A DNA stretch of 64,000 nt from Chloroflexota bacterium (GCA_026702615.1 JAPPBY010000007.1:1-64000); one strand, 5' to 3'. Counted from the first letter of the stretch, positions 35,731 through 44,702 are shown. The notes: generated from the letters alone by a model not told the origin. Program-made: numbers and translations.

Positions 35731-37323
35731 TCAGTTCACCCTGCGGCCGCCGGTCTCGGCCCAGTAGGGCTCCCGCAGCTCGAACTTCTTGAGCTTGCCG
35801 GTGGCCGTGCGCGGGAGCTCGGCGGCGAACTCGATCTGGCGCGGCACCTTGAAATGGGCCATGTTGTCGCGGCAGAAGTTGGTGATCTCGTCGGCGGTTG
35901 CGTCCTCGCCCTGCTGGAGGACGATGACGGCGAGGGGCGTCTCGCCCCAGCGCTCGCTGGGGATGCCGACGACGGCGGCCTCCAGCACCTTGGGGTGCCG
36001 ATAGAGCACGTCCTCGACCTCTATGGAGGAGATGTTCTCGCCCCCTGAGATGATGACGTCCTTGGCGCGGTCGACGATGTTGATGTAGCCGTGCTCGTTC
36101 ACGGTTGCGAGGTCACCGGTATAGAAGTAGCCGTCGCGGACCACCTTGGCGGTCTCCTCGGGCTGGTTCCAGTAGCCCTTGAAGACCATGTTGCCGCGGG
36201 CCGCGACCTCGCCGATGGCGGTGTCGTCCCGCGGCACGTCACGGCCGCCCTCGCCGACGACGCGCAGATCGACACCGACGGAGGGGTGGCCGGCGCGCGC
36301 CTTGAGCCGATAGAAGGCGTCACCCTCGGCGGTCACGTGGGGCTTGGGCTCGGCGACGGTGAGGATGGGGGCGGTCTCGGTGAGGCCGTAGATCTGCATG
36401 AAGGTCCAGCCGCGCTCCTGCTCCAGCCGCTCGACGAAGGTGACGGGGGGTGGGGCGCCGGCGCAGACGAAGCGGGGGCTGGTCGCGATCTCGTACTCGC
36501 CGGCGTCCTCGAAGTCGAGGATGCGGGCGAGGACGGCGGGGGCCATGCAGGCGAAGGTGACGCCCTCGTCGCGCATGAGGCCGTAGAGCAGGTCGGGCTC
36601 CGGGGCGCGCACGATGACATGCTTCCCGCCCATCGCGGTAAGGGCGTAGACGCCACCCCAGCCGTTGCAGTGAAACATGGGCAGGGTCCACATCTCGACG
36701 TCGTCGTGGTTGACGCCCAGGTGGGCGATGAAGTGGTAGGCGTTGGCGTAGAAGTTGCGGTGGGTGAGCATCACACCCTTGGGGCGGGCGGTGGTGCCGG
36801 AGGTGTAGTTGATGCTGACGAGGTCGTTCTCGTCGAGCTGCGGGTCGGGCGGGGGCGTCTCGGGCTGGCCGGAGACGAGCTCCTCCCAGTCCTGCCAACC
36901 CTCGGGGGTGGGGGCGGCGCCGTAGCGGGCGACGATCCAGTGCTCGACATCGGGGAGGCCGCCACGGATGGCGTCGAGCGCATCGGTGAGGTCGGAGTCG
37001 GCGATGATGGCCTTCGCGCCGGAGTGGGAGAAGGCGTACTGGAAGTCCTCGGAGACGAGGCGGTAGTTGAGGGGCACGAGGACGGCGCCGATGAGGGAGG
37101 TCCCGTAGAACGACTCGAGGAAGTGGTGGCTGTTGGGGCTGAGGATGCCGACGCGATCGCCCTTGCCCACGCCGAGGCTCGTGAGGCCGTGCGCGAGCTT
37201 GTAGCAGCGCCGGGCAAACTCGGCGTAGGTGAAACGCTTGTCGCCATCGACGACGGCCTCCTTGGGGCCGTAGAGGCTCTCCGCGCGGAAGAGGAAATCG
37301 TTGACGACCATGGGGACTTCCAT
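35731..37323 (-). CDS. AMP-dependent acyl-CoA synthetase
   Basis: 530 aa from ATG 37323, preceded by CGGAGAAGCGGC. The AMP-binding P-loop is YTSGTTARPKGVMLTH. QIYGLTETAP, TGDLATVNEHGYINIVDRAKD and the C-terminal ATGKLKKFELR with its catalytic Lys are intact. It activates a medium- or long-chain fatty or aromatic acid to its CoA thioester. It is divergent from the P450 gene across 140 bp. The frame continues upstream of the ATG but without domain homology. Confidence 0.92.
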   Translation of the reverse strand: MEVPMVVNDFLFRAESLYGPKEAVVDGDKRFTYAEFARRCYKLAHGLTSLGVGKGDRVGILSPNSHHFLESFYGTSLIGAVLVPLNYRLVSEDFQYAFSHSGAKAIIADSDLTDALDAIRGGLPDVEHWIVARYGAAPTPEGWQDWEELVSGQPETPPPDPQLDENDLVSINYTSGTTARPKGVMLTHRNFYANAYHFIAHLGVNHDDVEMWTLPMFHCNGWGGVYALTAMGGKHVIVRAPEPDLLYGLMRDEGVTFACMAPAVLARILDFEDAGEYEIATSPRFVCAGAPPPVTFVERLEQERGWTFMQIYGLTETAPILTVAEPKPHVTAEGDAFYRLKARAGHPSVGVDLRVVGEGGRDVPRDDTAIGEVAARGNMVFKGYWNQPEETAKVVRDGYFYTGDLATVNEHGYINIVDRAKDVIISGGENISSIEVEDVLYRHPKVLEAAVVGIPSERWGETPLAVIVLQQGEDATADEITNFCRDNMAHFKVPRQIEFAAELPRTATGKLKKFELREPYWAETGGRRVN

Positions 37324-37357
37324 GCCGCTTCTCCGGGCGCCATGCGGGCGTGGCGAG

Positions 37358-37363
37358 ATGCTA
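37358..37363 (-). promoter_or_regulatory. -10 box TAGCAT for acyl-CoA synthetase
   Basis: Minus-strand TAGCAT about 34 nt before ATG 37323; the leader carries CGGAG. Confidence 0.4.
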
Positions 37364-37425
37364 CCCGCCCGTCCGCAAGGGCGAAACCGGAAGGCGGGGT
37401 TAGGGGGCGGGGGCGGGCCCTTCTG

Positions 37426-37431
37426 TAGACT
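37426..37431 (+). promoter_or_regulatory. -10 box TAGACT for P450 gene
   Basis: TAGACT with a leader of about 25 nt containing AAGGAG (37451-37456) before ATG 37464. Confidence 0.5.
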
Positions 37432-37463
37432 CCACCTCTGGACCGCCTTCAAGGAGCCTCCCG

Positions 37464-38636
37464 ATGGCAGCACCTTCCGCACCCACCACAACGCTGATGA
37501 CGCCCGCCTGCAACGCCAACCCCTACCCCGAGTACGCCCGGCTGCGGGCTCAGTCCCCCATCCGCATCGGGCCGGAGGACGAGGGGCTGTGGGCGCTGTT
37601 GCGCTACGAGGACGTGTACGGCGCGCTCCAGGACCACGCGACGTTCTCCTCGCAACGGCAGACGCGGCAGACGTCGGAGAGCGGGATGAGGCTGGTGCTC
37701 CTGAACGACGATCCGCCGCGGCACACGCGCTTCCGACGGCTGGTGAACAAGGCATTCACACCGCGGCGCATCCGCGAGCTGGAGCCGTGGCTGGAATCAG
37801 TGGTGAACGAACTGCTGGAGGATGTTGGCGAGGGCGAGTTCGAGGTGGTGGAGAACTACACGATGCCGCTTCCCGTGATGGCAATCGCGGAATTGCTCGG
37901 GATTCCCCGCGAGGAGTACCAGACCTTCAAGGAGTGGACGGACATCTCCCTGGGCATCCACGCGCCCACGATGGAGGACCGAAAGCGGGCCACGCAGGAG
38001 ATGATGGCCTACTTCGGGCAGATGGCGGCAGCGAGGCGGGAGCACGGGGCCAAGGATCTGATCACCGCGCTGGTGGAAGCGGAAATCGAGGGCGAGGCGC
38101 TGGAGGACTGGGAGGTGCTCGGCTTCTGCATGCTGCTGCTCATCGCCGGGAACGAGACGACCACGAATCTGATGGGCAACACGATCGCCTTCCTCTCGCA
38201 GCGGCCCGAGCTGTGGTCGCGGCTGCGCGAGGACCGCTCGCTCATCCCGCAGCTGATCGAGGAGATGCTGCGCTACGAGAGCCCCGTGCAGGTGCTCTTC
38301 CGCGTCACGACGCGGGACGTGGAAGTGAACGGCGTGACCATCCCCGCGGACGAGCGCGTGGGCGTCTTCTACGGGGCGGCGAACCGCGACCCGGAGGAGT
38401 GGGAGGAGCCGGACGAGTTCGTGCTGGAGCGCGACCTGCACGCGCACGTCGGGTTCGGGCACGGGACGCACTACTGCCTCGGTTCGCCGCTGGCGCGCGC
38501 GGAAGCGCGGATGACGCTGAATGCGTGGCTCGACCGCTTCGCCGCGATCGAGCCAGCGTCGGCGCCGGTCCGGCAGACGGGCACGGGCGTCGTGCTGGGG
38601 TACAACTCGCTACCGGTGTCGCTTACCCGAGCCTGA
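37464..38636 (+). CDS. Cytochrome P450
   Basis: 390 aa, soluble bacterial size. The haem-binding loop is FGHGTHYCLGSPLAR with Cys338 as the iron ligand. The I-helix is LLLIAGNETTTN with the acid-alcohol pair replaced by Asn-Glu-Thr, and the ExxR lies in EEMLRYESPVQ. LNDDPPRHTRFRRLVNKAFT is the C-helix region with Arg for the haem propionate. It needs ferredoxin and reductase partners not seen here. The substrate is unknown; the divergent acyl-CoA synthetase may act on related lipids. Confidence 0.95.
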   Translation: MAAPSAPTTTLMTPACNANPYPEYARLRAQSPIRIGPEDEGLWALLRYEDVYGALQDHATFSSQRQTRQTSESGMRLVLLNDDPPRHTRFRRLVNKAFTPRRIRELEPWLESVVNELLEDVGEGEFEVVENYTMPLPVMAIAELLGIPREEYQTFKEWTDISLGIHAPTMEDRKRATQEMMAYFGQMAAARREHGAKDLITALVEAEIEGEALEDWEVLGFCMLLLIAGNETTTNLMGNTIAFLSQRPELWSRLREDRSLIPQLIEEMLRYESPVQVLFRVTTRDVEVNGVTIPADERVGVFYGAANRDPEEWEEPDEFVLERDLHAHVGFGHGTHYCLGSPLARAEARMTLNAWLDRFAAIEPASAPVRQTGTGVVLGYNSLPVSLTRA

Positions 38637-38670
38637 CACAGACGGGGCAGACCGGTTCATTGCCGGGGGA

Positions 38671-38676
38671 TAGGAT
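38671..38676 (+). promoter_or_regulatory. -10 box TAGGAT, leaderless start of ABC operon
   Basis: TAGGAT, 6 nt before GTG 38683. Confidence 0.5.
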
Positions 38677-38682
38677 AGAGCC

Positions 38683-39606
38683 GTGCCCCTCATCGAGACG
38701 TACGCCCTGACCAAGCAGTACCCCAGGGTCACCGCGTTGAACGCGCTCGACATCAACGTCGAGCCAGGCATCATCGGGCTGGTCGGGGCGAACGGAGCGG
38801 GCAAGAGCACGCTCATCAAGATCCTGCTGGGATTGCTGCCGGCGACGCGCGGCAAGGCGCGCGTGCTCGATATGGATGTGGAGACCGAGGGGCGGGCGAT
38901 CCGCGGGCTCGTCGGCTACATGCCGGAGCACGACTGCCTGCCGCCCGACCTCTCGGCGACGGAGTTCGTGGCGCACCTGGCGGAGGTGAGTGGCCTGCCC
39001 CGCACGGCGGCCCGCGAGCGCACGGCGGAGACGCTGCGGCACGTAGGGCTGTTCGAGGAGCGCTACCGGGAGATCGGCGGCTACTCCACCGGCATGAAGC
39101 AGCGCGTGAAGCTCGCGCAGGCGCTCGTGCACGACCCGCGCCTGATCTTCCTGGACGAGCCCACGAACGGGCTCGATCCGGCGGGACGCGAGGAGATGCT
39201 CGACCTCGTGCGGCGGACAGGGCGCGAGTTCGGCATCGCGGTGCTGATGTCATCGCACCTGCTGGGGGAGATCGAGCGGGTGTGCGACTCGCTCATCGTG
39301 ATCGACGCGGGGCGGCTGGTGCGGCAGGGGGCGGTGGCGGAGTTCACGGCGGGGCTGGGGTCGCTGGAAGTGGAGGTGGAGGGCGATGCCGCCGCGCTGG
39401 CGGAGGCGCTGACGGCACGGGGTTTCGAGGCCCGCGGCGAGGGTTTCCTCGCGCACGTGGGGTTGAACGGCGACGACCCGTACGACGCGATCCGCGACTG
39501 CATCGTTGAGCTTGAGCTGGGGCTGGTGCGGCTGGAGCAGCGCCGGCAGACACTCGAAGACATCTTCCGGCCGGATGCGGACGAGGCGGTGGCGGAGCGT
39601 GTCTGA
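38683..39606 (+). CDS. ABC transporter ATPase (first of two)
   Basis: 307 aa. Walker A GANGAGKST near residues 37-45, signature YSTGMKQR, Walker B LIFLDEPTNGLD and H-loop SSHLL are complete. The C-terminal 80 residues form the accessory region of CcmA/NatA-type exporters. It opens a four-gene operon of alternating ATPase and permease genes. Transport of lipids, drugs or sodium is possible. Confidence 0.93.
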   Translation: MPLIETYALTKQYPRVTALNALDINVEPGIIGLVGANGAGKSTLIKILLGLLPATRGKARVLDMDVETEGRAIRGLVGYMPEHDCLPPDLSATEFVAHLAEVSGLPRTAARERTAETLRHVGLFEERYREIGGYSTGMKQRVKLAQALVHDPRLIFLDEPTNGLDPAGREEMLDLVRRTGREFGIAVLMSSHLLGEIERVCDSLIVIDAGRLVRQGAVAEFTAGLGSLEVEVEGDAAALAEALTARGFEARGEGFLAHVGLNGDDPYDAIRDCIVELELGLVRLEQRRQTLEDIFRPDADEAVAERV

Positions 39607-40504
39607 GCGGGCTGCGGGAAGCATCTACGACCTCGGCTACCGGCGTTACGAGGGGCGTCGCCTGGGACGCTGGGACGCCGTGTTCTCGCTGTACGTGCAC
39701 GGACTGCGGGCGGCTTTCGGGCTGGGACGGCGGACGCGGAGCAAAGTCTTCCCGATGGGGCTCGCGGTCGTCGCGGCGATCCCGGCGCTGGGCTACCTGA
39801 TGGCGGCAGCCTTCATCGACATCGACATCTCGGACGCGATCGGGGCGGAGGACTACTTCACTTCGACCTTCTTCTTCCCGCCGGCGGCCTTGATGCTGTT
39901 CGTGGCGGCGGTCGCGCCGGAACTGCTGGGGCGCGACCAGCGGCACGCGACGCTGCCGCTCTACTTCTCGCGGGGGTTGAGCCGGCAGGACTACGCCCTG
40001 GCGCGGTACGCCTCGATGGCGACGGCGCTGCTGGCGCTGACCCTGCTACCACAGGCGCTCCTGTTCTTCGGCAACGCGCTCGTGGTGGACAGCTTCGGTG
40101 GCTACTTCCAGGACGAGTGGGGGCAGGTCGGGCCGATCATCGGCAGCAGCATCCTGATCTCGCTTTTCTTCGCCGCAATCGGGATGGTGATCTCCGCGCA
40201 GAGCGGGCGGCGCGCGTTCGCCACCATCGGCGTGATCGCGCCGTTTGTGTTCCTCCCCATCATCTCGGGCGTGCTGGTCGGGGTGGTGGAGAACTTCATC
40301 GGCCGGCTCGGCGTCTTCCTGAACCCGTTCTTCGTGATCGATGGGTTCACGTACTGGTTCTTCGACGCCGCTCCGGACCTCGGCGAGGGACACCCGCTTA
40401 ACACCGCGGACTTTGCCGGGGGCTGGTACTTCTTCTTCGCGCTGGCGTTGACGGCTATCGCGGTCGCGCTGCTGGTGCGCCACTACGGACGGCGAAGCCT
40501 ATGA
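39599..40504 (+). CDS. ABC-2 type permease (first of two)
   Basis: 301 aa from GTG 39599, overlapping the ATPase stop by 8 bp. The N-terminus SIYDLGYRRYEGRRLGRW is typical of a permease sub-family paired with such ATPases. About six hydrophobic helices follow. It overlaps the next ATPase gene as ATGA. Confidence 0.85.
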   Translation: MSERAAGSIYDLGYRRYEGRRLGRWDAVFSLYVHGLRAAFGLGRRTRSKVFPMGLAVVAAIPALGYLMAAAFIDIDISDAIGAEDYFTSTFFFPPAALMLFVAAVAPELLGRDQRHATLPLYFSRGLSRQDYALARYASMATALLALTLLPQALLFFGNALVVDSFGGYFQDEWGQVGPIIGSSILISLFFAAIGMVISAQSGRRAFATIGVIAPFVFLPIISGVLVGVVENFIGRLGVFLNPFFVIDGFTYWFFDAAPDLGEGHPLNTADFAGGWYFFFALALTAIAVALLVRHYGRRSL

Positions 40505-41439
40505 GCACGGAGGAAGGGACAGCGCCCCAGGCCGCGGTCGAGGTCGTCGACGTCTCACGCTGGTACGGCAACGTGGTGGCGGTGAACGGCATCTCGTTCG
40601 CGCTCGAGCCGGGCGTGACGGGATTGCTCGGGCCGAACGGTGCGGGGAAGACGACGCTGCTGAACATGATCGCGGGTTTCCTGAAGCCTTCGGTGGGGGA
40701 CGTGCAGGTGCTGGGGGAGACCTCCTTCGGAAACCCGGACATCTACCGGCGAGTCGCCCTCGTACCGGAGCGGGAAGCGGTGTACGACTTCCAGACCGGC
40801 CACCAGTTCGTGTTGATGAGCGCACGGATGCACGGGCTTCCCGACGCGCAGGAAGCCGCGCTGCGGGCGCTGCACATGGTCGAGATGGTGGGTGACGCGG
40901 ATCGGGCGACGGGCGGGTACTCGAAGGGGATGAAGCAACGCGTCAAGATCGCCGCCGCCCTGGTCCACGACCCCGAGGTGCTGCTGCTGGACGAGCCGTT
41001 CAACGGCATGGACCCGCGCCAGCGCCTGCAGATGATGGAGCTTCTGGGCCGGATGGCGGAACAGGGGCGGACGATCCTGTTTTCGTCGCACATTCTGGAA
41101 GAGGTCGAGCGGCTGGGGGAGAACGTCCTGGTCGTGGTCGCGGGGCGGCTGGCGGCATCCGGAGACTTTCGCGCGATTCGCAAGCTGATGACAGACCGGC
41201 CGCACACGATCACGATTCGATCGAGCGACAACCGCGGCCTCGCGCGGACACTGATGGCGGAAGAGAGCGTCTTCGGCGTCGAGCTGACGGACGGGAAGAT
41301 CGTGGTGCGGACGAACGAGCTCGGCGCCTTTACCTCGATGGCGCCGCGAGCGGCACAGGAGGCAGGCGCCTCGCTGTTCGAGGTGCGCCCCGAGGACGAG
41401 TCGCTGGAGAGCGTTTTCGAATACCTGGTGACGCGATGA
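40501..41439 (+). CDS. ABC transporter ATPase (second of two)
   Basis: 312 aa. Walker A GPNGAGKTT, signature YSKGMKQR, Walker B VLLLDEPFNGMD and SSHILEE are intact. It is similar in layout to the ATPase at 38683 but clearly diverged, so this is an old duplication. It is coupled to both permeases through ATGA overlaps. Confidence 0.93.
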   Translation: MSTEEGTAPQAAVEVVDVSRWYGNVVAVNGISFALEPGVTGLLGPNGAGKTTLLNMIAGFLKPSVGDVQVLGETSFGNPDIYRRVALVPEREAVYDFQTGHQFVLMSARMHGLPDAQEAALRALHMVEMVGDADRATGGYSKGMKQRVKIAAALVHDPEVLLLDEPFNGMDPRQRLQMMELLGRMAEQGRTILFSSHILEEVERLGENVLVVVAGRLAASGDFRAIRKLMTDRPHTITIRSSDNRGLARTLMAEESVFGVELTDGKIVVRTNELGAFTSMAPRAAQEAGASLFEVRPEDESLESVFEYLVTR

Positions 41440-42176
41440 CGTGGCTGGTCCTGACCCTGACGCTGCGACAGCTGCTGGGGCAGAAGCGGACCCTGTTCCT
41501 GGCGGCAGTGGGATTGCTGCCCGTGCTGGCCGCCATCATCTTCCGGGCGGCCGGCGACGGCGACGAGTCGGCCGCCGAGTTTGCCGCACAGGTCGTGCTG
41601 AACGCGCTCGTCATCAACATCCTGCTCCCCCTGACGGCCCTGGTGCTGGCGACGGCCTCGCTGGGGAGCGAGATCGAGGACGGGACGATCGTCTACCTGC
41701 TCTCGAAGCCGGCGGAGCGCTGGCGCATCGTCGCCGGGAAGCTGCTGGCGGCGTGGGGGGCGACGGCGGTGCTGGTGCTCGCAAGCGCCCTGGTCAGTGG
41801 GGTCGTCGCGCTGGCAGGGGAGGGGGAGTCGCGCCTCCTGATCGGGTTCCTGGTCGCCATCGCGGTAGGGTCGCTGGCGTACTCGTCGGTCTTCGTCCTG
41901 CTCAGCCTGGTGACCTCGCGGGCGCTGTTCGTGGGGCTGGCCTACGCCTTCATCTGGGAGGCCGTGATCACAAACTTCGCCCCGGGTGTGCAGCGGTTCA
42001 GCATCCGCGAGTTCACGGCTTCGATCGCGGAGGCGGTGGGCGACACAAACCCGTGGGTGTTCGACGCAGACCTCGGCACGACGTACTCGGTAATCCTGCT
42101 AGTGGTGGTGACTGCGGTTGGGGCGGCCCTGGCGGTGCGGCGACTCTCGCGGTTCGAACTGAGCGAGGCGCCCTAG
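41436..42176 (+). CDS. ABC-2 type permease (second of two)
   Basis: 246 aa, ATGA overlap with the preceding ATPase. Six hydrophobic helices with the conserved EIEDGTIVYLLSKPAERWRIV loop of NosY/ABC-2 permeases. It completes an export system with two ATPases and two different permeases, presumably one heterotetramer. Confidence 0.87.
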   Translation: MTWLVLTLTLRQLLGQKRTLFLAAVGLLPVLAAIIFRAAGDGDESAAEFAAQVVLNALVINILLPLTALVLATASLGSEIEDGTIVYLLSKPAERWRIVAGKLLAAWGATAVLVLASALVSGVVALAGEGESRLLIGFLVAIAVGSLAYSSVFVLLSLVTSRALFVGLAYAFIWEAVITNFAPGVQRFSIREFTASIAEAVGDTNPWVFDADLGTTYSVILLVVVTAVGAALAVRRLSRFELSEAP

Positions 42177-42182
42177 GAGGGG

Positions 42183-43049
42183 TCAGGAGCCGTCGCCGCG
42201 GAGCAGGTCCTCCACGTCGCGGAGGACATCGTCGGCGGAGAGCTCGGTGTCGGGCTCGATGACGGGCGGATCACCCTCCTGATACTGCTCTTCGAGGGCC
42301 CGTACGTACTGGACGATCTGGTCGTCGCCGCTCGACGCCTCCTCCACGCGCTGGAGGAAGGCCGAGCACTCGCGTTGAAGCTCGTCGAGACCGGGCACGT
42401 AGCCGACCATGGGTTCAAGCGCACGAAGGAGGGCGAGGGTGGCAGGCGGGTTCTCGTCGACGCTGAGGTAGTGGGGGACGGAGGCGGCGACGCTCACGAG
42501 GGGGAGGCCGTGCTTGCGCATGGCATCGTGGAGGACGCCGATGATACCCGTGGGCCCCTGGTAGCGGGAGGGGGAGAAGCCGAAGCGACGCGCGAGGGCC
42601 GCATCGGCGGCGCTACCGCTGACGGGGATGGGGCGGGTGTGGGGGGTAGCGGCCGGCCGCGCGACGAGCGTGCAGACGAGCGACGGCTGGAGGGCGGCGA
42701 TGGCGCTCGCGAAGCGCGAGGCGAACGGCTCCCAGCGCAGGTTCGGCTCGGTGCCGGTGATCGCGACGAGGTCGTGGGAGGCGTCGCTCAGGCTGGCGGC
42801 CCAGGCCTCGTTGGTGGGCCACGTAATCTCGCGCAGGCCGCCCTCGACCAGCCGGACCTCGGGGCGCGTCTCCGTGAAGACGAAGTACTCCTCGGGATCG
42901 ACGGTGATGAAGCGCTCGGCGTTGCTGGCCTCGATCAGGTGGCGGGCGGCGTCGATGGTGACCGTGCCCGTATCGCTCCAGCCGGTGAACGCCATGACGA
43001 CCACGGGGGACCGCAGCCCCTCGACCGGCGAGACCTCAAATCCGTCCAC
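42183..43049 (-). CDS. PAC2 family protein
   Basis: 288 aa, GTG start. The PAC2 fold is shown by SPVVVMAFTGWSDTGTV, the acid-rich FVFTETRPEVRL and GPTGIIGVLHDAMRKHGLP. PAC2 proteins include eukaryotic proteasome assembly chaperones. The actinobacterial members are abundant and their role is unproven. The C-terminal 45 residues are acidic. No proteasome gene is in the window. Confidence 0.82.
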   Translation of the reverse strand: MDGFEVSPVEGLRSPVVVMAFTGWSDTGTVTIDAARHLIEASNAERFITVDPEEYFVFTETRPEVRLVEGGLREITWPTNEAWAASLSDASHDLVAITGTEPNLRWEPFASRFASAIAALQPSLVCTLVARPAATPHTRPIPVSGSAADAALARRFGFSPSRYQGPTGIIGVLHDAMRKHGLPLVSVAASVPHYLSVDENPPATLALLRALEPMVGYVPGLDELQRECSAFLQRVEEASSGDDQIVQYVRALEEQYQEGDPPVIEPDTELSADDVLRDVEDLLRGDGS

Positions 43050-43055
43050 GCAGCT

Positions 43056-43061
43056 ATCGTA
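43056..43061 (-). promoter_or_regulatory. -10 box TACGAT, leaderless start of PAC2 gene
   Basis: Minus-strand TACGAT, 6 nt before GTG 43049. Confidence 0.5.
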
Positions 43062-43108
43062 GCGGGTGGTGTGGTTAGGGGGCGGGGCGGGTACGACACA
43101 GATCTCAG

Positions 43109-43158
43109 TGGCATTACTTTAGTAGGAAAGTAAGGACTTATACGCTAGAGTAATGCCA
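43109..43158 (+). promoter_or_regulatory. Operator of the AbrB/VapC module
   Basis: TGGCATTACT (43109-43118) and AGTAATGCCA (43149-43158) are perfect 10-bp inverted arms separated by 30 bp. The spacer holds ACTTT/AAAGT and the only AT-rich stretch nearby. The right arm ends 11 bp before the antitoxin GTG. Confidence 0.65.
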
Positions 43159-43169
43159 AGAGGTGACTG

Positions 43170-43403
43170 GTGATTGAGTCCGGAGTCACGGCAAAGGGGC
43201 AGACGACGTTGCCGAAAGCGGTGCGGGAGGCCTTGTCGGTGAAGCCCGGAGATCGAGTGCGGTACGTGATCCAGGATGGGGAAGTCCGGATTCTCAAGGC
43301 AGGGCCAATAGACCGTCTCTTTGGGATTCTCCAGTACGACGGCCCGCCTGTGTCTCTGGAGGAGATGGACCAGGCTGTCGCTGAAGGTGCGTCGGACGCG
43401 TGA
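43170..43403 (+). CDS. AbrB/MazE-type antitoxin
   Basis: 77 aa, GTG start after AGAGGTG. The swapped-hairpin AbrB fold is in VTAKGQTTLPKAVREALSVK followed by PGDRVRYVIQDGEVRIL. The C-terminal part neutralises the toxin. Its TGA overlaps the toxin start as GTGA. It probably binds the 10-bp inverted repeat upstream. Confidence 0.92.
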   Translation: MIESGVTAKGQTTLPKAVREALSVKPGDRVRYVIQDGEVRILKAGPIDRLFGILQYDGPPVSLEEMDQAVAEGASDA

Positions 43404-43816
43404 TCGCGCTCGACACGAACGTGCTGGTCCGCTACCTCGTGCGGGACCATGCCGAACACGCAGAGGCCGCACGAGCACTCCTTGAGGGATTGACTCCGGA
43501 ACGACCTGCGTTCGTTTGCCGCGAGGTCGCACTTGAGGTGGTCTGGGTGCTGGAACGGGCCTACCGCTTCCCGCGGTCCCAGATCGCCAGCGTCCTGCTC
43601 GAACTGCTCGCAACCGACAGCTTGATCTTCGAGGCTTCCGACGACGTCGCGCGCGCGGCGTGGCTCTACCGGCAGGGCGGCCCGGGGTTCTCAGACCGGA
43701 TGGTCCTGGCAGCGGCGGGGCGAGTTGAAGCAGCACCGCTGTACACATTCGACCGCCGGCTCTCGCGGGTGGAGGGAGCAGAACTGGCGGGAGCGGGCCA
43801 GGAGGGGAGCAGCTAG
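43400..43816 (+). CDS. PIN-domain toxin paired with AbrB antitoxin
   Basis: 138 aa. The metal-binding acids are D5 (MIALDTNVLVRYLVRD), E43 region (REVALEVVWVLERAYRF) and D98 region (GPGFSDRMVLAAAGR) with FDRRLSRVEG. It is full length. Its TAG shares the bases CTAG with the stop of the convergent XdhC gene. Confidence 0.92.
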   Translation: MIALDTNVLVRYLVRDHAEHAEAARALLEGLTPERPAFVCREVALEVVWVLERAYRFPRSQIASVLLELLATDSLIFEASDDVARAAWLYRQGGPGFSDRMVLAAAGRVEAAPLYTFDRRLSRVEGAELAGAGQEGSS

Positions 43817-44631
43817 CGGCCGCCGGAGAGGGGTGGGCGCTGGGGACCGCGGCGGTGGTACATGGGAGAGCCGTCGCCGCCGTGCCGGAGCATGACGACC
43901 TCGGCCATGATGCTGATGGCGATCTCCTCCGGCGTCTCGGCGCCGATCGCGAGGCCGATGGGGGTGCGCACCTTGGCCAGCTCGTCCGGGTCGAAACCCT
44001 CCTCGCGCAGGTGTTCGAGGACGGCGGCGGTGCGGCGCTTCGAGCCGATCATGCCGACGTAGCCCGCATCCCGGCCGAGACAGCGGCGCAGGGAGAGCTC
44101 GTCCTGCTTATGGCCGCGCGTGACCATCACGATGGCCGTGTTGGGGTTGATGGGGAAGCGGTCGAGGGCCTCCTCGAAGTCGTCGCATATGACCTCGTCG
44201 GCCTCGGGCAGGAGCTCGGGGTCGGCGAAATCCTCACGGTCGTCCAGAACGGCGACGTGGTAATCGAGGAAGTCGGCGAGCTTCGCGAGGGCGCGACCGA
44301 TGTGGCCCGCGCCCACGACGAGGAAGACCGGCTTCGACTCGACAACTTCGAGGTACACGCTCGTGGCCTCGGGGAGGACGCGCTCGGAAAGGCCGTCGGG
44401 GCCGTCGTAGACGGTCTCGGCGGCGTGGCGCCGGAAGGCGTCGGGTGCGCGGTCGGCAACAAGGTCGTCGAGACGAGGGTCGCCAAGAGTGCCACTGCGG
44501 CCGCCGCTGGGGTCGACGAGGAGCTTCGCTCCCTGCACCAGGGAGGGCGCGCCCGGCTCAAGAACGGTGGCAAGCAGGACGGGCTCGCCGCCGCTTGCGG
44601 CTTCAAGGAGGCGCTCGGTGTGGTCGCGCAT
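43813..44631 (-). CDS. XdhC/CoxI family protein
   Basis: 272 aa from ATG 44631. The N-terminal XdhC domain reads PVLLATVLEPGAPSLVQGAKLLVD. The C-terminal Rossmann domain has VFLVVGAGHIGRALAKLA and the MIGSKRR motif. XdhC binds molybdenum cofactor and inserts it into xanthine dehydrogenase or CO dehydrogenase-type enzymes after sulfuration. No molybdoenzyme is nearby. Its promoter is leaderless and back to back with that of glyA. Confidence 0.9.
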   Translation of the reverse strand: MRDHTERLLEAASGGEPVLLATVLEPGAPSLVQGAKLLVDPSGGRSGTLGDPRLDDLVADRAPDAFRRHAAETVYDGPDGLSERVLPEATSVYLEVVESKPVFLVVGAGHIGRALAKLADFLDYHVAVLDDREDFADPELLPEADEVICDDFEEALDRFPINPNTAIVMVTRGHKQDELSLRRCLGRDAGYVGMIGSKRRTAAVLEHLREEGFDPDELAKVRTPIGLAIGAETPEEIAISIMAEVVMLRHGGDGSPMYHRRGPQRPPLSGGR

Positions 44632-44638
44632 AAAGGGA

Positions 44639-44644
44639 AGTGTA
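44639..44644 (-). promoter_or_regulatory. -10 box TACACT, leaderless start of XdhC gene
   Basis: Minus-strand TACACT, 7 nt before ATG 44631, deciding against the in-frame start at 44652. Confidence 0.55.
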
Positions 44645-44667
44645 CGGCGCACGGGTGGGGATCGCGC

Positions 44668-44673
44668 TACGAT
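44668..44673 (+). promoter_or_regulatory. -10 box TACGAT for glyA
   Basis: TACGAT with a leader of about 22 nt; a weak SD CGAGGGC precedes ATG 44703. No glycine or other riboswitch fits in this space. Confidence 0.4.
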
Positions 44674-44702
44674 CGGCCGACATCACAACAACGAGGGCGC
44701 GC

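Noticed and set aside
35731..42176. Acyl-CoA synthetase, P450 and ABC exporter as a biosynthetic gene cluster
   Set aside because: They have separate promoters and directions, with no core synthase, and no shared substrate can be read.
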